Shown here: in pieces, positions 1 through 6,933 of the stretch
Layout of the letters: every line of letters begins with the position of its first letter
How positions within the stretch are numbered: the stretch's first letter is position 1
Assembly: GCA_051000345.1 (NCBI GenBank)
Contig: JBPCOJ010000019.1
Location: 1 to 14,819, forward strand
Direction: 5' to 3'
Length of the DNA stretch: 14,819 nucleotides
From: JBHENC01 sp051000345
Lineage (GTDB): Bacteria; Acidobacteriota; Blastocatellia; Pyrinomonadales; Pyrinomonadaceae
Notes under the pieces: generated by a model
What the model saw: only the letters and a program-made list of their open reading frames with translations
Told to the model about the DNA's origin: nothing
Database searches by the model: none
Program-made: the position numbers and the translations under genes

Positions 1-2
1 AG

Positions 3-68
3 ACGTACAGGCTCGACGAAGCGGCGCTGGAACAAATCTTAATGGGTGAAGAAAGCATCAGCGCATAA
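3..68 (+). CDS. C-terminal end of an unidentified protein (partial)
   Basis: The reading frame is open from the left edge and ends with TAA at 66-68, giving about 21 residues ending LEQILMGEESISA. The acidic, helix-like tail looks like a genuine C-terminus, and a clear terminator hairpin begins 45 bases downstream, as expected for the end of a plus-strand gene. Too little is present to name a family. The two other plus frames also stop within this stretch, so the frame choice is plausible, not proven. Confidence 0.5.
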   Translation, partial: TYRLDEAALEQILMGEESISA

Positions 69-112
69 AGCATAAAAGGAGAGACGGCGGAAAGGCAGCG
101 ACTGTTAAAATA

Positions 113-156
113 AAAAAGCGCGGCGAACATATGTTGAGGGTTCGCCGCGCTTTTCT
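113..156. terminator. Bidirectional intrinsic terminator
   Basis: A perfect 15-bp inverted repeat (arms 114-128 and 140-154, 11-base loop) has a GC-rich core (GCGCGGCGAAC) flanked by A-runs on the left and T-runs on the right. It therefore gives a hairpin followed by U-rich RNA on both strands. It lies between two converging genes: the plus-strand gene ending at 68 and the minus-strand gene ending at 171. It should end transcription from both sides. Confidence 0.85.
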
Positions 157-170
157 AAAACAGTGTTTTC

Positions 171-1010
171 TTATTTCGCCGATGTCGGGTTCGACGCGAG
201 CAAATCGTAGTTGCCGATCTCACGGTTGTGCATGTCGAGCGTGCCTGTAATATCGGACGTTTCTTCGAGCATCTGCTTGGTCATTTGAATCGAATCACTC
301 AGTTGCTCGAAATCAAGGGCGGAGACTCTTTCGGGCGTCGGCAGCGTGACGACTTGATCGTTGACGAGGCCGAAAAAGTTTTCGATGGATTGCAGTTGTC
401 CTTCGACGAGTTTGACGGAGCGTTCGAGGTCGCTGAAGGCATTCGTGCGACGCTTCAGAATTTCGACGTTGGCTTGCTGGACGCGTTTGGCGCGCTCATC
501 CGTCGAAGATTCGACGGCGTGCTCGGCCTGCGTTAATTGATTCTGCACGGCTTGACGATTAATCGAGCGCAAGTGGTTTTTGCGTCGGCGATACACGTCC
601 AAGAGATCGACGAAATCCTCCCAGCGCTGATCTAGGCTCTGTATGTTCGAGGGAACGTCGCCGGAGCCTGTGAACTTCTGGTAGTTCTCGTAAATCTGTT
701 TTTTGAGCCACCGCAGATAATTAACGGCTTCCTTTTCGCGCGGATCGAAGCTATCGATTAATTTTTCGCGCTGGCCGTCCCGCATGGCGCGCGCGTGTGC
801 TTTGCGGCGGCCATCGACAAGGCGGCGGTATAGGTTTGTAGCAGGCACGGTGGTTAAGTATAAGCCCTCGGCGACAAGCGCGGCGACGAGCGGAATTTCG
901 GATTGCGTATAAGCGGCGGCGACGGCGAAGCCCGCCATGCCCCAGAAATTGACGGGTTCTTTGAGCGCTTCTTTTAAGTATTGAAAATCAATCTTCGGTA
1001 AATCTGCCAT
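171..1010 (-). CDS. Membrane-anchored coiled-coil protein next to pspA
   Basis: A 279-residue protein that I cannot assign to a named family. A hydrophobic stretch at about residues 20-58 could form one or two membrane segments. It is followed by a basic cluster (RRLVDGRRKAHARAMRD) and then about 180 residues of charged, Gln/Glu-rich sequence with heptad-like patterning, which suggests a long cytoplasmic coiled coil. The start at 1010 has only a weak purine-rich ribosome site upstream. It lies 98 bases downstream of pspA on the same strand, with a strong terminator after it and no obvious promoter in the gap, so co-transcription is likely. By context it may be a membrane partner or receptor for the PspA homologue (inference). 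The predicted segment, helical tail and neighbour are what support this; no catalytic motif is visible. Confidence 0.75.
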   Translation of the reverse strand: MADLPKIDFQYLKEALKEPVNFWGMAGFAVAAAYTQSEIPLVAALVAEGLYLTTVPATNLYRRLVDGRRKAHARAMRDGQREKLIDSFDPREKEAVNYLRWLKKQIYENYQKFTGSGDVPSNIQSLDQRWEDFVDLLDVYRRRKNHLRSINRQAVQNQLTQAEHAVESSTDERAKRVQQANVEILKRRTNAFSDLERSVKLVEGQLQSIENFFGLVNDQVVTLPTPERVSALDFEQLSDSIQMTKQMLEETSDITGTLDMHNREIGNYDLLASNPTSAK

Positions 1011-1108
1011 GACCGTAAACTTTCAAGCAAAGACAATCAATCGGTAATACCTTCAGCAAACATTCGTCAGCAATCAACGATTAGCGTTTGACACTCGCGC
1101 ATCTCTTT

Positions 1109-1861
1109 TTACTCGTTTAGCAAGGCGCGATTTTCGTCGCTCGTCTCGCCGCTTGCGGGCAGCGACGCCTGTTGCCCGCTTGTCGAAGCAGGAAGGAGTC
1201 CCATGTCGCGTTTGTATTCGAGCAGCTTGTCCTGCAACTGCATATTAGAAGCTTCGCGTTCGATTTCCTGCATCTGCGTATCGACGTTTGACGTGCCGAG
1301 CTGCATTTTGGCTTCGGCGGTTGCCGAGCGGCGATCAATTTTATCGCGCATCTCGCTGAAGGTCGAATAATCGTCGCCGACATTGAACGTCTCCATCGTC
1401 TGCGCGAGTTGTTCCTGCAATTTCGCCTGCTTCGATTGATTGACGAGCTGTATGGCTTCGGCGGTGCGCTTCTGCATTTGCAGCATGTAATTGTCGCGCG
1501 CCTTAAGCGCCTGCTTGGATGCGTTGGTCGCTTGATCGAGTTGCTGCGAAGTTTTTTGCAGATCGAGCTGCGCTTGCTGAAGTTGTCCGATGTAGGAAGT
1601 GGCGAAGTCGTCGCGCCCCATTTTGACGCTGGCTTTGATTTTTGAATCGAGATCGACGACCTGTCCTTCGAGCCGCTCCTTGCTTTTAGCGAGCAGCTTT
1701 TCGGTGGACATCACCTGCGCGACGGAGTTGTTGAGTTCCGGCACGCGGTCGCGCATATCGCGTATGGTTTGCTGAAGAATGAGTTCCGGGTCTTCCGTTT
1801 TTTCGATGATGCCGCCGAAAAGCGCACGCACGGAGCGCTTCATTCTATTCCAGAGTCCCAT
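1109..1861 (-). CDS. pspA: PspA/IM30 (Vipp1) family membrane-stress protein
   Basis: A 250-residue protein with the hallmarks of the PspA/IM30 family. It opens with an amphipathic N-terminal helix (MGLWNRMKRSVRALFGGIIE), then the family phrase EDPELILQQTIRDMRD. A long Gln/Lys/Glu-rich coiled coil runs to about residue 190, and a late DKLLEYKRDMGLLP segment is also present. Members coat the inner face of the cytoplasmic membrane, oligomerise in ESCRT-III-like assemblies and protect membrane integrity under stress. Length is slightly above that of E. coli PspA (222), owing to a Ser/Thr/Gly-rich tail after about residue 222. The start at 1861 has a good ribosome site (GGAGGA, 8 bases upstream). 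No PspF activator or PspBC is present in the window. The next gene, on the same strand, is a coiled-coil membrane protein that may work with it. Confidence 0.93.
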   Translation of the reverse strand: MGLWNRMKRSVRALFGGIIEKTEDPELILQQTIRDMRDRVPELNNSVAQVMSTEKLLAKSKERLEGQVVDLDSKIKASVKMGRDDFATSYIGQLQQAQLDLQKTSQQLDQATNASKQALKARDNYMLQMQKRTAEAIQLVNQSKQAKLQEQLAQTMETFNVGDDYSTFSEMRDKIDRRSATAEAKMQLGTSNVDTQMQEIEREASNMQLQDKLLEYKRDMGLLPASTSGQQASLPASGETSDENRALLNE

Positions 1862-1996
1862 CTAATCATTCCTCCAACCATCCAAACTGAAAAGCGCGAA
1901 CTGCTTCTTTCGTGCTTCCTTAAAGCCCGCCCGCAAAGGTGTTGTACGAAGAAATCCGGCGCGCGGTTGCACTCCGAAGAAGCTTCTCGATTGAAG

Positions 1997-2025
1997 AGTA
2001 TAACAGTAGTCGCGCGCGCTCTGCC
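1997..2025 (-). promoter_or_regulatory. Possible sigma-70 promoter for pspA
   Basis: On the minus strand a good -10 box TATACT (2002-1997) lies 17 bases from a poor -35 (GGCAGA, 2025-2020), inside the 198-base gap between purD and pspA. The poor -35 suggests a weak or activator-dependent promoter. I did not see a convincing sigma-54 GG-N10-GC element, the usual control of pspA in enterobacteria. Confidence 0.3.
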
Positions 2026-2059
2026 AGAGCCAAAAAAGAAGCGCGTGTTTATAAAGCTT

Positions 2060-3373
2060 TTATCTTCCAGCGAAGCGCCCTATGTCGCGCCGGTAGTGCA
2101 TTCCGTCCCAATGGATTTTATCGATTGCCGCATAGCAACGCGCGAGCGCCTGATCGAGCGTTGCGGCGCGCGAGACGACATTCAGCACGCGCCCGCCCGC
2201 CGCAACCCAATCGCCGTTAGCCGCGCGCTTCGTCCCCGCGTGAAAGATTTCCACGTCAGGCATTTGCGCGGCTTCATTTAAGCCCACAATGCGCGCTCCC
2301 GTTTCAGGCTTCGCAGGGTATCCGCGCGCCGCCAGCACGACTGCCGCGCTCGCCTCGTCGCTCCAGCGAACCGAAGCGTCACGCAGTTTCCCGCGCGCCA
2401 TGGCTTCAAAAACGTCGATCAAGTTCGATTCCAGCCGCACCAGAATCGCCTGCGCTTCCGGGTCGCCGAAACGCACGTTGTATTCCAGCACGCGCGTTCC
2501 TTCGCTTGTCAGCATCAGCCCGACGAACAGAATGCCGTGAAACGGAAAACCTTCGGCGCGCGCGCCCTCGAGCGTCGGCTCGATGATTTCACGCCTGACG
2601 CGCGCCAATGTTCCCTCATCGAGTATGCCGTGCGTCGTGATCGCTCCCATGCCGCCCGTGTTCGGCCCCGTATCCGCTTCGCCGACGCGCTTGTGATCGC
2701 GCGCCGTAGGCATCAGGCGATAATCGAGTCCGTCCGCGAAAACGAGCAACGAAGCTTCGCGCCCGGCGAGAGCTTCCTCAATGACGATGCACGGCGCAGG
2801 AGCGGACGACGCGCCAACCACAGAAGCAGCAGAAGTTGGCCGCAATTCAATCGCCGCTTGTTCCGCTTCATGTCGGGAATTGGCAACGGTGACGCCTTTG
2901 CCCGCCGCGAGGCCGTCTGCCTTCACGACCACCGGCGCATCCCCTGCGCCGAATTCGCCGCTTCGTAAAATCCTTTGCGCTTCTTCGACTGAATGAGCGA
3001 GACGATAACGCGCCGTCGGCACATTGTGGCGCGTCATAAAATCTTTGGCAAAGGCTTTGCTCGATTCAAGACGCGCCGCCGCTTTGCTTGCCCCTGCGAT
3101 CATCAAGCCGCGCTGCTCGAAGGCATCGACTATCCCTGCTGCGAGCGCCGTTTCGCCGCCGACAATCGTCAAGTCGATTTTCGTTTCAAGGGCAAACTGA
3201 ACGAGCGCAGCTACGTCCGTCGCGTTTAAGGAAACACACTGGGCGTCCACAGCGATGCCGTCGTTGCCGGGCGCGCAAAAGATTTGCAACTGCCCTGCGG
3301 CGGCGTTTGTGCGCCGGAGCGTGCGTATGAGCGCGTGTTCGCGCCCGCCGTTTCCGATCACCAGAATTTTCAT
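2060..3373 (-). CDS. purD: Phosphoribosylamine-glycine ligase (GAR synthetase)
   Basis: PurD makes glycinamide ribonucleotide from phosphoribosylamine, glycine and ATP, the second step of purine biosynthesis, in the cytoplasm. The 437-residue product has the full family order. The N-terminal domain starts MKILVIGNGGREHAL. The ATP-grasp domain includes VVVKADGLAAGKGV (about 148-161), IVIEEALAGREAS (about 196-208), GPNTGGMGA (about 236-244) and the metal/ATP segment NVRFGDPEAQ (about 299-308). The C-terminal domain ends near FAGR. Length is normal for the family (about 420-430). The ATG at 3373 sits directly before the conserved glycine-rich start, although no strong ribosome site precedes it. 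It is divergent from the structured RNA and zinc-ribbon gene on its right, and no other purine gene is present. No clear terminator was seen after its stop. Confidence 0.97.
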   Translation of the reverse strand: MKILVIGNGGREHALIRTLRRTNAAAGQLQIFCAPGNDGIAVDAQCVSLNATDVAALVQFALETKIDLTIVGGETALAAGIVDAFEQRGLMIAGASKAAARLESSKAFAKDFMTRHNVPTARYRLAHSVEEAQRILRSGEFGAGDAPVVVKADGLAAGKGVTVANSRHEAEQAAIELRPTSAASVVGASSAPAPCIVIEEALAGREASLLVFADGLDYRLMPTARDHKRVGEADTGPNTGGMGAITTHGILDEGTLARVRREIIEPTLEGARAEGFPFHGILFVGLMLTSEGTRVLEYNVRFGDPEAQAILVRLESNLIDVFEAMARGKLRDASVRWSDEASAAVVLAARGYPAKPETGARIVGLNEAAQMPDVEIFHAGTKRAANGDWVAAGGRVLNVVSRAATLDQALARCYAAIDKIHWDGMHYRRDIGRFAGR

Positions 3374-3470
3374 TCAGGGAAACTTTCTTTGCATTAATAT
3401 CACTTGCGCGCGGATGCTGGCACGCCTGTTCCGCGCGTGTCAAGGCAACGCATTACCGGGCAAACATCGC

Positions 3471-3497
3471 TTGACACAATTTCGTTAAAGATATAAT
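3471..3497 (+). promoter_or_regulatory. Strong sigma-70 promoter for the 6S-like RNA
   Basis: A consensus -35 TTGACA (3471-3476) and consensus -10 TATAAT (3492-3497) are separated by 15 bases. Reading the -10 as TAATTT (3494-3499) restores the usual 17. Both imply transcription starting near 3503-3507, just where the closing stem of the structured RNA begins. It is the best promoter match in the window, as expected for a highly expressed RNA gene. Confidence 0.75.
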
Positions 3498-3502
3498 TTG
3501 CA

Positions 3503-3684
3503 ACCCAAGCAGCCTGCATCGCTCGCCGGAACAGTGAGCATTCCCGAACGGCCTGCATACTTATGACTTCGTCTTCGCAAAGATTCGGTTGACCCGCCTA
3601 AAATCGGGTTGTCGTAATCGAGCGCATCGCGGGTGGGAACTTGAAACCAAGTTCGACGCAAAGAAAAATATCCTCTTGGCGTTG
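3503..3684 (+). ncRNA. ssrS: Candidate 6S RNA (about 182 nt)
   Basis: The region follows a near-consensus promoter and has no convincing reading frame. It can fold into one long rod with its apex in the middle, the 6S RNA shape. The ends pair: CAACCCAAG (3501-3509) with CTTGGCGTTG (3675-3684), 9 bp with one bulged C. Next, TGCATCG (3515-3521) pairs with CGACGCA (3654-3660) with one A-C mismatch. An open central region follows, and its 3' strand carries a perfect 7-bp hairpin (GAACTTG at 3637-3643, CAAGTTC at 3648-3654). E. coli 6S has a similar hairpin, with a comparable CUUGAACCAAG sequence, at this place. TTCCCG (3541-3546) can pair with TGGGAA (3634-3639), and an apical stem-loop spans 3582-3619. 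6S RNA binds the housekeeping RNA polymerase holoenzyme by mimicking an open promoter. The family call rests on architecture and size. The alternative is a structured 5' leader of the downstream gene. Confidence 0.6.
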
Positions 3685-3797
3685 ACCATCCCTCAGAGGC
3701 TCTTTAGTTGTTTGACGACTTATTTTCTAAGAAGCGGCATCCTCGCTGACGCAGTCTGACGCACGCCAACCAGAATCAGGGCGGGAGGCATTGAATT

Positions 3798-4181
3798 ATG
3801 CCGCACACAGAATTTAGCGGATCAAACGATGAGTTGAAAAATGTGGAACAAGAGTTTGAGGATCGCACGCTGAAATGTTTTGACTGCGGAGATGATTTTG
3901 TCTGGACAGCGGGTGAACAAACTTTTTTTCACGACAAGCATTTAACGAACGAACCGAAGCGCTGCAAGCCCTGCAAGCAGGCCAAGAATGAGCGCCTCGC
4001 CGCCATCAACGCGGCACAGGCTTCCGGCATTCGCCAGCGCATAGAAGTCTCCGTGCAGTGCGCGCAGTGCGGTCAACAAACCACAGTGCCGTTTTACCCG
4101 TCGCAGGGACGTCCTGTTTACTGCCGCTCCTGCTTTCTCGCCGGACGCGCGACGCAGGAAACCGACGCCAATCGCCAGTAA
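3798..4181 (+). CDS. Double zinc-ribbon protein (zf-trcl-like)
   Basis: A 127-residue cytoplasmic protein with two Cys4 zinc-ribbon sites. The first pairs C27/C30 (CFDC) with C56/C59 (CKPC) around a GDDFVWTAGEQTFF segment. That is the pattern of the probable zinc-ribbon domain family found as small proteins in many bacteria, with a typical NEPKRCKPCK second knuckle. The second pairs C88/C91 (CAQC) with C109/C112 (CRSC). The function of this family is not established. The start is supported by GGGAGG nine bases upstream of the ATG. It lies downstream of the 6S-like RNA, either with its own promoter or by read-through, and ends before a strong terminator, so it is probably monocistronic. It is not LysW, because the EDWGE-type C-terminus is absent. 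Confidence 0.85.
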   Translation: MPHTEFSGSNDELKNVEQEFEDRTLKCFDCGDDFVWTAGEQTFFHDKHLTNEPKRCKPCKQAKNERLAAINAAQASGIRQRIEVSVQCAQCGQQTTVPFYPSQGRPVYCRSCFLAGRATQETDANRQ

Positions 4182-4252
4182 AAACTCGCTTGATAAGAAG
4201 CGACGGGTGACGCATGAAATAGAAATTTGCGTTCGCGTCGATTGAATTTTCC

Positions 4253-4293
4253 AAAAGGTTGATCGTGCACATGCACGATCAACCTTTTTGCTT
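4253..4293. terminator. Intrinsic terminator with perfect 17-bp stem
   Basis: Arms 4253-4269 and 4272-4288 are exact reverse complements (core GGTTGATCGTGCA) separated by only two bases, and a T-run follows (4284-4288). The left arm begins with four A, so it can also work on the minus strand. It lies 72 bases after the zinc-ribbon gene and separates it from the lysC operon. Confidence 0.88.
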
Positions 4294-4347
4294 TACCATT
4301 GAATGAAAATCCCTTTCGCGTCCGGCGTGGAATTTTTCCTTCTTTAG

Positions 4348-4393
4348 GCGGCATTACATAAAAGGGATGTTTTCTTTTTCGAGCGGTATTACA
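4348..4393 (+). repeat. Short direct repeat before lysC (GCGGYATTACA)
   Basis: The 11-mer GCGGCATTACA at 4348-4358 recurs as GCGGTATTACA at 4383-4393, 35 bases apart (start to start) and ending five bases before the lysC start codon. It could be a pair of regulator or translation-control sites, or chance. No recognised riboswitch and no clear promoter was seen in the 100 bases between the upstream terminator and lysC. Confidence 0.35.
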
Positions 4394-4397
4394 GCTA

Positions 4398-5813
4398 ATG
4401 TTTGATCGTCCTACGATTATGAAATTCGGCGGCACGTCTATCGAAGACGCGGACGCCTTCACGCGTGTCGCGCGAATCGTCCAGATGCAACAAGATACGC
4501 TTCTGATTGTCGTCGTCTCGGCGATTAGCCGCGTGACCGACGCGCTTCTCGCTGGCGCGCAGCGTGCCGTTGAAGGAGACGTGAATAGCGCAATCGAGGG
4601 CGTTGAAGAACAGCTTGCCAGACATGCCGACATCGCCGCGCAGCAATTAAAAAGCACGCAGGAGATTCGCGCGTTTCAAGAAACAATCGCGCGCGCGCGC
4701 CGCGAACTCTCCGATTTATTTCATACGATTGCCGCGCGTTTGATGCCGTTTCCCTTTTTGCAAGATGTCGTCGCCTCGCACGGCGAACGCCTCAGCGCGA
4801 CGCTGCTTGCAGGAGTGTTGCGCGAACACGAACTGCCTGCGAGCTACGTCGATGCGCGCCGCTGCATTGTGACGAACGATGAGCATACGCGCGCGACACC
4901 GCTCGCAAAGGAAACGAATCAACACACGCGAAAGGAATTATTGCCGCTTCTCGAAGCCGCGCAGATTCCCGTGCTCGGCGGATTCATTGCCGCATCCATG
5001 GACGGTTCGACGACGACGCTCGGACGCGGCGGCTCGGATTACACGGCGGCGCTGGTCGGCGCGGCGCTCAATGCGCGCGAAATCCACATCTGGACGGATG
5101 TCGCGGGAGTCTTGACGGCTGACCCGCGCGTTGTTCCGAATGCACGCACAGTTCCGCGTATGTCCTACAGAGAAGCCGCCGAACTCGCTTACTTCGGCGC
5201 GAAGGTTTTGCATCCGAAGACGATTCAACCGGCTGTGGATTCTTCGATTCCCGTGCGCATCTGCAATTCGCGTGAGCCGGAAAAAGGCGGCACGATTGTC
5301 TGCGCCACAGCCGAAGCAGCGCCGCGCACCGTCAAAGCCATCGCGCACAAAACCGGCGTCATGCTCGTTCATATCACGTCCGCGCGCAGGCATGGCACGC
5401 ATGGGTTTCTGCGTTCGCTTTTTGAAACTTTCGATTATCACAAAATCGTCGTCGATGTCGTCGCCACTTCGGAAGTCAGTGTTTCGCTTTCGATTGAAGA
5501 CAGCCGCGCGCGTTCGGCGGCGCTCAAGGATTTGGAAGCACTCGGCACGGTCACGTTTGACGAAAGGCAGGCGGTCATCTGCATTGTCGGCGAAGGATTG
5601 AGCGCCACGCCCGGCGTCGCCGCGCGCGTTTTCAATTCCATCAGCGATATTAATATCGCGCTCATTTCGCAGGGCGCATCCAGCATCAATTTGACCTTCG
5701 CCATCGCCGAAGCGTCCGCGCGCGAAGCCGTCACGCGCCTGCATGAAGCGCTGTTTGAACAAGAAGACGAAACGCTGCCCGCGAACAACGACGCTCAAGC
5801 GGCGCATCGTTGA
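4398..5813 (+). CDS. lysC: Aspartate kinase (monofunctional, with ACT domains)
   Basis: Catalyses ATP-dependent phosphorylation of aspartate, the committed step to lysine/diaminopimelate, threonine and methionine. The 471-residue protein has the amino-acid-kinase domain: KFGGTS (9-14), a helical insert, HGERLSA (128-134), GGFIA (194-198), TLGRGGSDYTA (207-217) and WTDVAGVLTADPR (232-244). Two C-terminal ACT modules follow (about 318-385 and 393-455), including VGEGLSATPGVAARVF and INIALISQGASS, so allosteric inhibition by an end product such as lysine is expected. There is no fused homoserine dehydrogenase. The insert of roughly 100 residues resembles AKIII/LysC-type enzymes. The ATG at 4398 lies seven codons before the conserved MKFGGTS and lacks a clear ribosome site; the ATG at 4419 is a possible internal start. 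It heads a four-gene plus-strand cluster ending in asd. Confidence 0.96.
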   Translation: MFDRPTIMKFGGTSIEDADAFTRVARIVQMQQDTLLIVVVSAISRVTDALLAGAQRAVEGDVNSAIEGVEEQLARHADIAAQQLKSTQEIRAFQETIARARRELSDLFHTIAARLMPFPFLQDVVASHGERLSATLLAGVLREHELPASYVDARRCIVTNDEHTRATPLAKETNQHTRKELLPLLEAAQIPVLGGFIAASMDGSTTTLGRGGSDYTAALVGAALNAREIHIWTDVAGVLTADPRVVPNARTVPRMSYREAAELAYFGAKVLHPKTIQPAVDSSIPVRICNSREPEKGGTIVCATAEAAPRTVKAIAHKTGVMLVHITSARRHGTHGFLRSLFETFDYHKIVVDVVATSEVSVSLSIEDSRARSAALKDLEALGTVTFDERQAVICIVGEGLSATPGVAARVFNSISDINIALISQGASSINLTFAIAEASAREAVTRLHEALFEQEDETLPANNDAQAAHR

Positions 5814-5856
5814 TATAAGCGGCGATAAGCAACGCGTTTATGTTATAAAAAGCTGC

Positions 5857-6933
5857 ATGAATCCATTTGAATTAACACGCGGGCTAATAGATATTCCTTC
5901 GATCAGCGGCGACGAAGCGGCAGTCGGGAACTTCCTCGCAAATCATCTTGAAAATTTGAGCTACCGCGTCGAGCGTCAGGAAATCGCAGGCGGGCGCGCC
6001 AACATCATCGCCACAACAAACGCTTTGCCGCGCGTCGTGCTCTCCACGCACATCGACACAGTGCCGCCGCATATTTCTTCGAGCGAAGACGCCGGTTATA
6101 TTTACGGGCGCGGCGCGTGCGACACCAAAGGCATCATCGCCGCGCAAATAATTGCCGCCGAAAATCTGCGCCGCGCCGGTGTCAAAGAGATCGGGCTTCT
6201 CTTCACCGTCGAAGAAGAAACGAACAGCAACGGCGCGCGACTCGCCAACACGCACACGCTTGCTTCCGAATGCCGTTATCTAATCAACGGCGAGCCGACA
6301 CAAAACAAACTTGCGACAGGCTCGAAGGGTTCTTTGCGCTTGCGTCTGACAACCACAGGCCGCGCCGCGCATTCCGCGTATCCCGAACAAGGCGAATCAG
6401 CCATTGAAAAACTGCTCGACGTGCTTGCTGACGTCCGCGCCGCGCGTTGGCCGCAAGATGATTTTTTCGGCGACACGACCTGCAACATCGGCGTCATCGG
6501 CGGCGGCGCAGCCTCCAACATTATCCCCGCGCACGCCGAAGCGGATTTGCACATACGCCTCGTCAGCAGTTCGACGATTATCAAAGAAATTCTCGAACGC
6601 ATCATTGCCGAACGCGCGCGCATCGAATATCTCTCGATTGCCGAACCCGTGCGATTATTGACACTCGAAAATTTCCCGCAGGAACTCATGCGCTTCACCA
6701 CAGACATTCCGCATTTAACGAATTGGGGAACGCCGCTTCTGCTCGGCCCCGGCTCGATTCTCGACGCGCACACCGCAGGCGAGCGCATCGGCAAACATGA
6801 AATCACGGAAGCCATCAATTTGTACGAACGCCTCGTGCGCACGCTTCTCTCGCGCGTCGAAAATGAAGAAACACAGACGCCAGCAATAAACGACAAAGCT
6901 CGCGCCGTGCCATCGGAGGACTACACACGTTGA
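5857..6933 (+). CDS. M20-family deacylase (DapE/ArgE-like)
   Basis: A zinc-dependent amidohydrolase of the M20 family (ArgE/DapE/LysK group), cytoplasmic. The 358-residue product shows the full metal site: STHIDTVP (H65, D67), GRGACDTKG (D89), TVEEETNSNG (E119 catalytic, E120), NGEPT (E146) and DAHTAGERI (H305). A dimerisation domain begins near GSKGSLRLRLTTTGRAAHSA. The ATG at 5857 is preferred because the conserved start (FELTRGLIDIPSISGDE) begins there; the open frame extends upstream into the lysC 3' end with unlikely sequence. It follows lysC by 43 bases and overlaps the next start, so it is part of the operon. Between lysC, an aminotransferase and asd, the likeliest role is removing the acyl group in diaminopimelate/lysine synthesis. 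Acetylornithine deacetylase is the main alternative. Substrate cannot be read from sequence. Confidence 0.88.
   Translation: MNPFELTRGLIDIPSISGDEAAVGNFLANHLENLSYRVERQEIAGGRANIIATTNALPRVVLSTHIDTVPPHISSSEDAGYIYGRGACDTKGIIAAQIIAAENLRRAGVKEIGLLFTVEEETNSNGARLANTHTLASECRYLINGEPTQNKLATGSKGSLRLRLTTTGRAAHSAYPEQGESAIEKLLDVLADVRAARWPQDDFFGDTTCNIGVIGGGAASNIIPAHAEADLHIRLVSSSTIIKEILERIIAERARIEYLSIAEPVRLLTLENFPQELMRFTTDIPHLTNWGTPLLLGPGSILDAHTAGERIGKHEITEAINLYERLVRTLLSRVENEETQTPAINDKARAVPSEDYTR
6915..6932 (+). promoter_or_regulatory. Ribosome site fixing a TTG start
   Basis: A perfect GGAGGA (6915-6920) lies nine bases before TTG (6930-6932), which overlaps the TGA stop (6931-6933) of the preceding deacylase gene. 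The site and the overlap choose the TTG as the aminotransferase start and suggest translational coupling. Confidence 0.8.

Noticed and set aside
1769..2281. Plus-strand open frame across the pspA-purD gap
   Set aside because: It runs antisense into both flanking genes and shows no conserved pattern or ribosome site.
3446..3476. Two TTGACA elements on opposite strands near purD as an operator palindrome
   Set aside because: The plus-strand one belongs to the RNA promoter. The minus-strand one has no -10 at a usable distance before purD, and no symmetric operator joins them.
3798..4181. The zinc-ribbon protein as LysW, the amino-group carrier for lysine synthesis
   Set aside because: It has two Cys4 sites and is 127 residues long, while LysW is about 55 residues and ends in an EDWGE-type tail that is absent here. 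It is also separated from lysC by a strong terminator.
4294..4397. Lysine riboswitch before lysC
   Set aside because: Only about 100 bases lie between the terminator and lysC, too short for a lysine aptamer of about 170 nt, and none of its conserved elements was seen.
4938..5807. Long open frame on the minus strand inside lysC (289 codons)
   Set aside because: It is antisense to a clear aspartate kinase, is rich in Arg, Phe and Asp as expected of a shadow frame in GC-rich DNA, and has no recognisable domain.
5743..5856. N-terminal extension of the M20 deacylase overlapping lysC
   Set aside because: The 38 extra residues are Lys/Arg/Thr-rich and unlike the family, and overlap the lysC 3' end. 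The ATG at 5857 begins the conserved domain.
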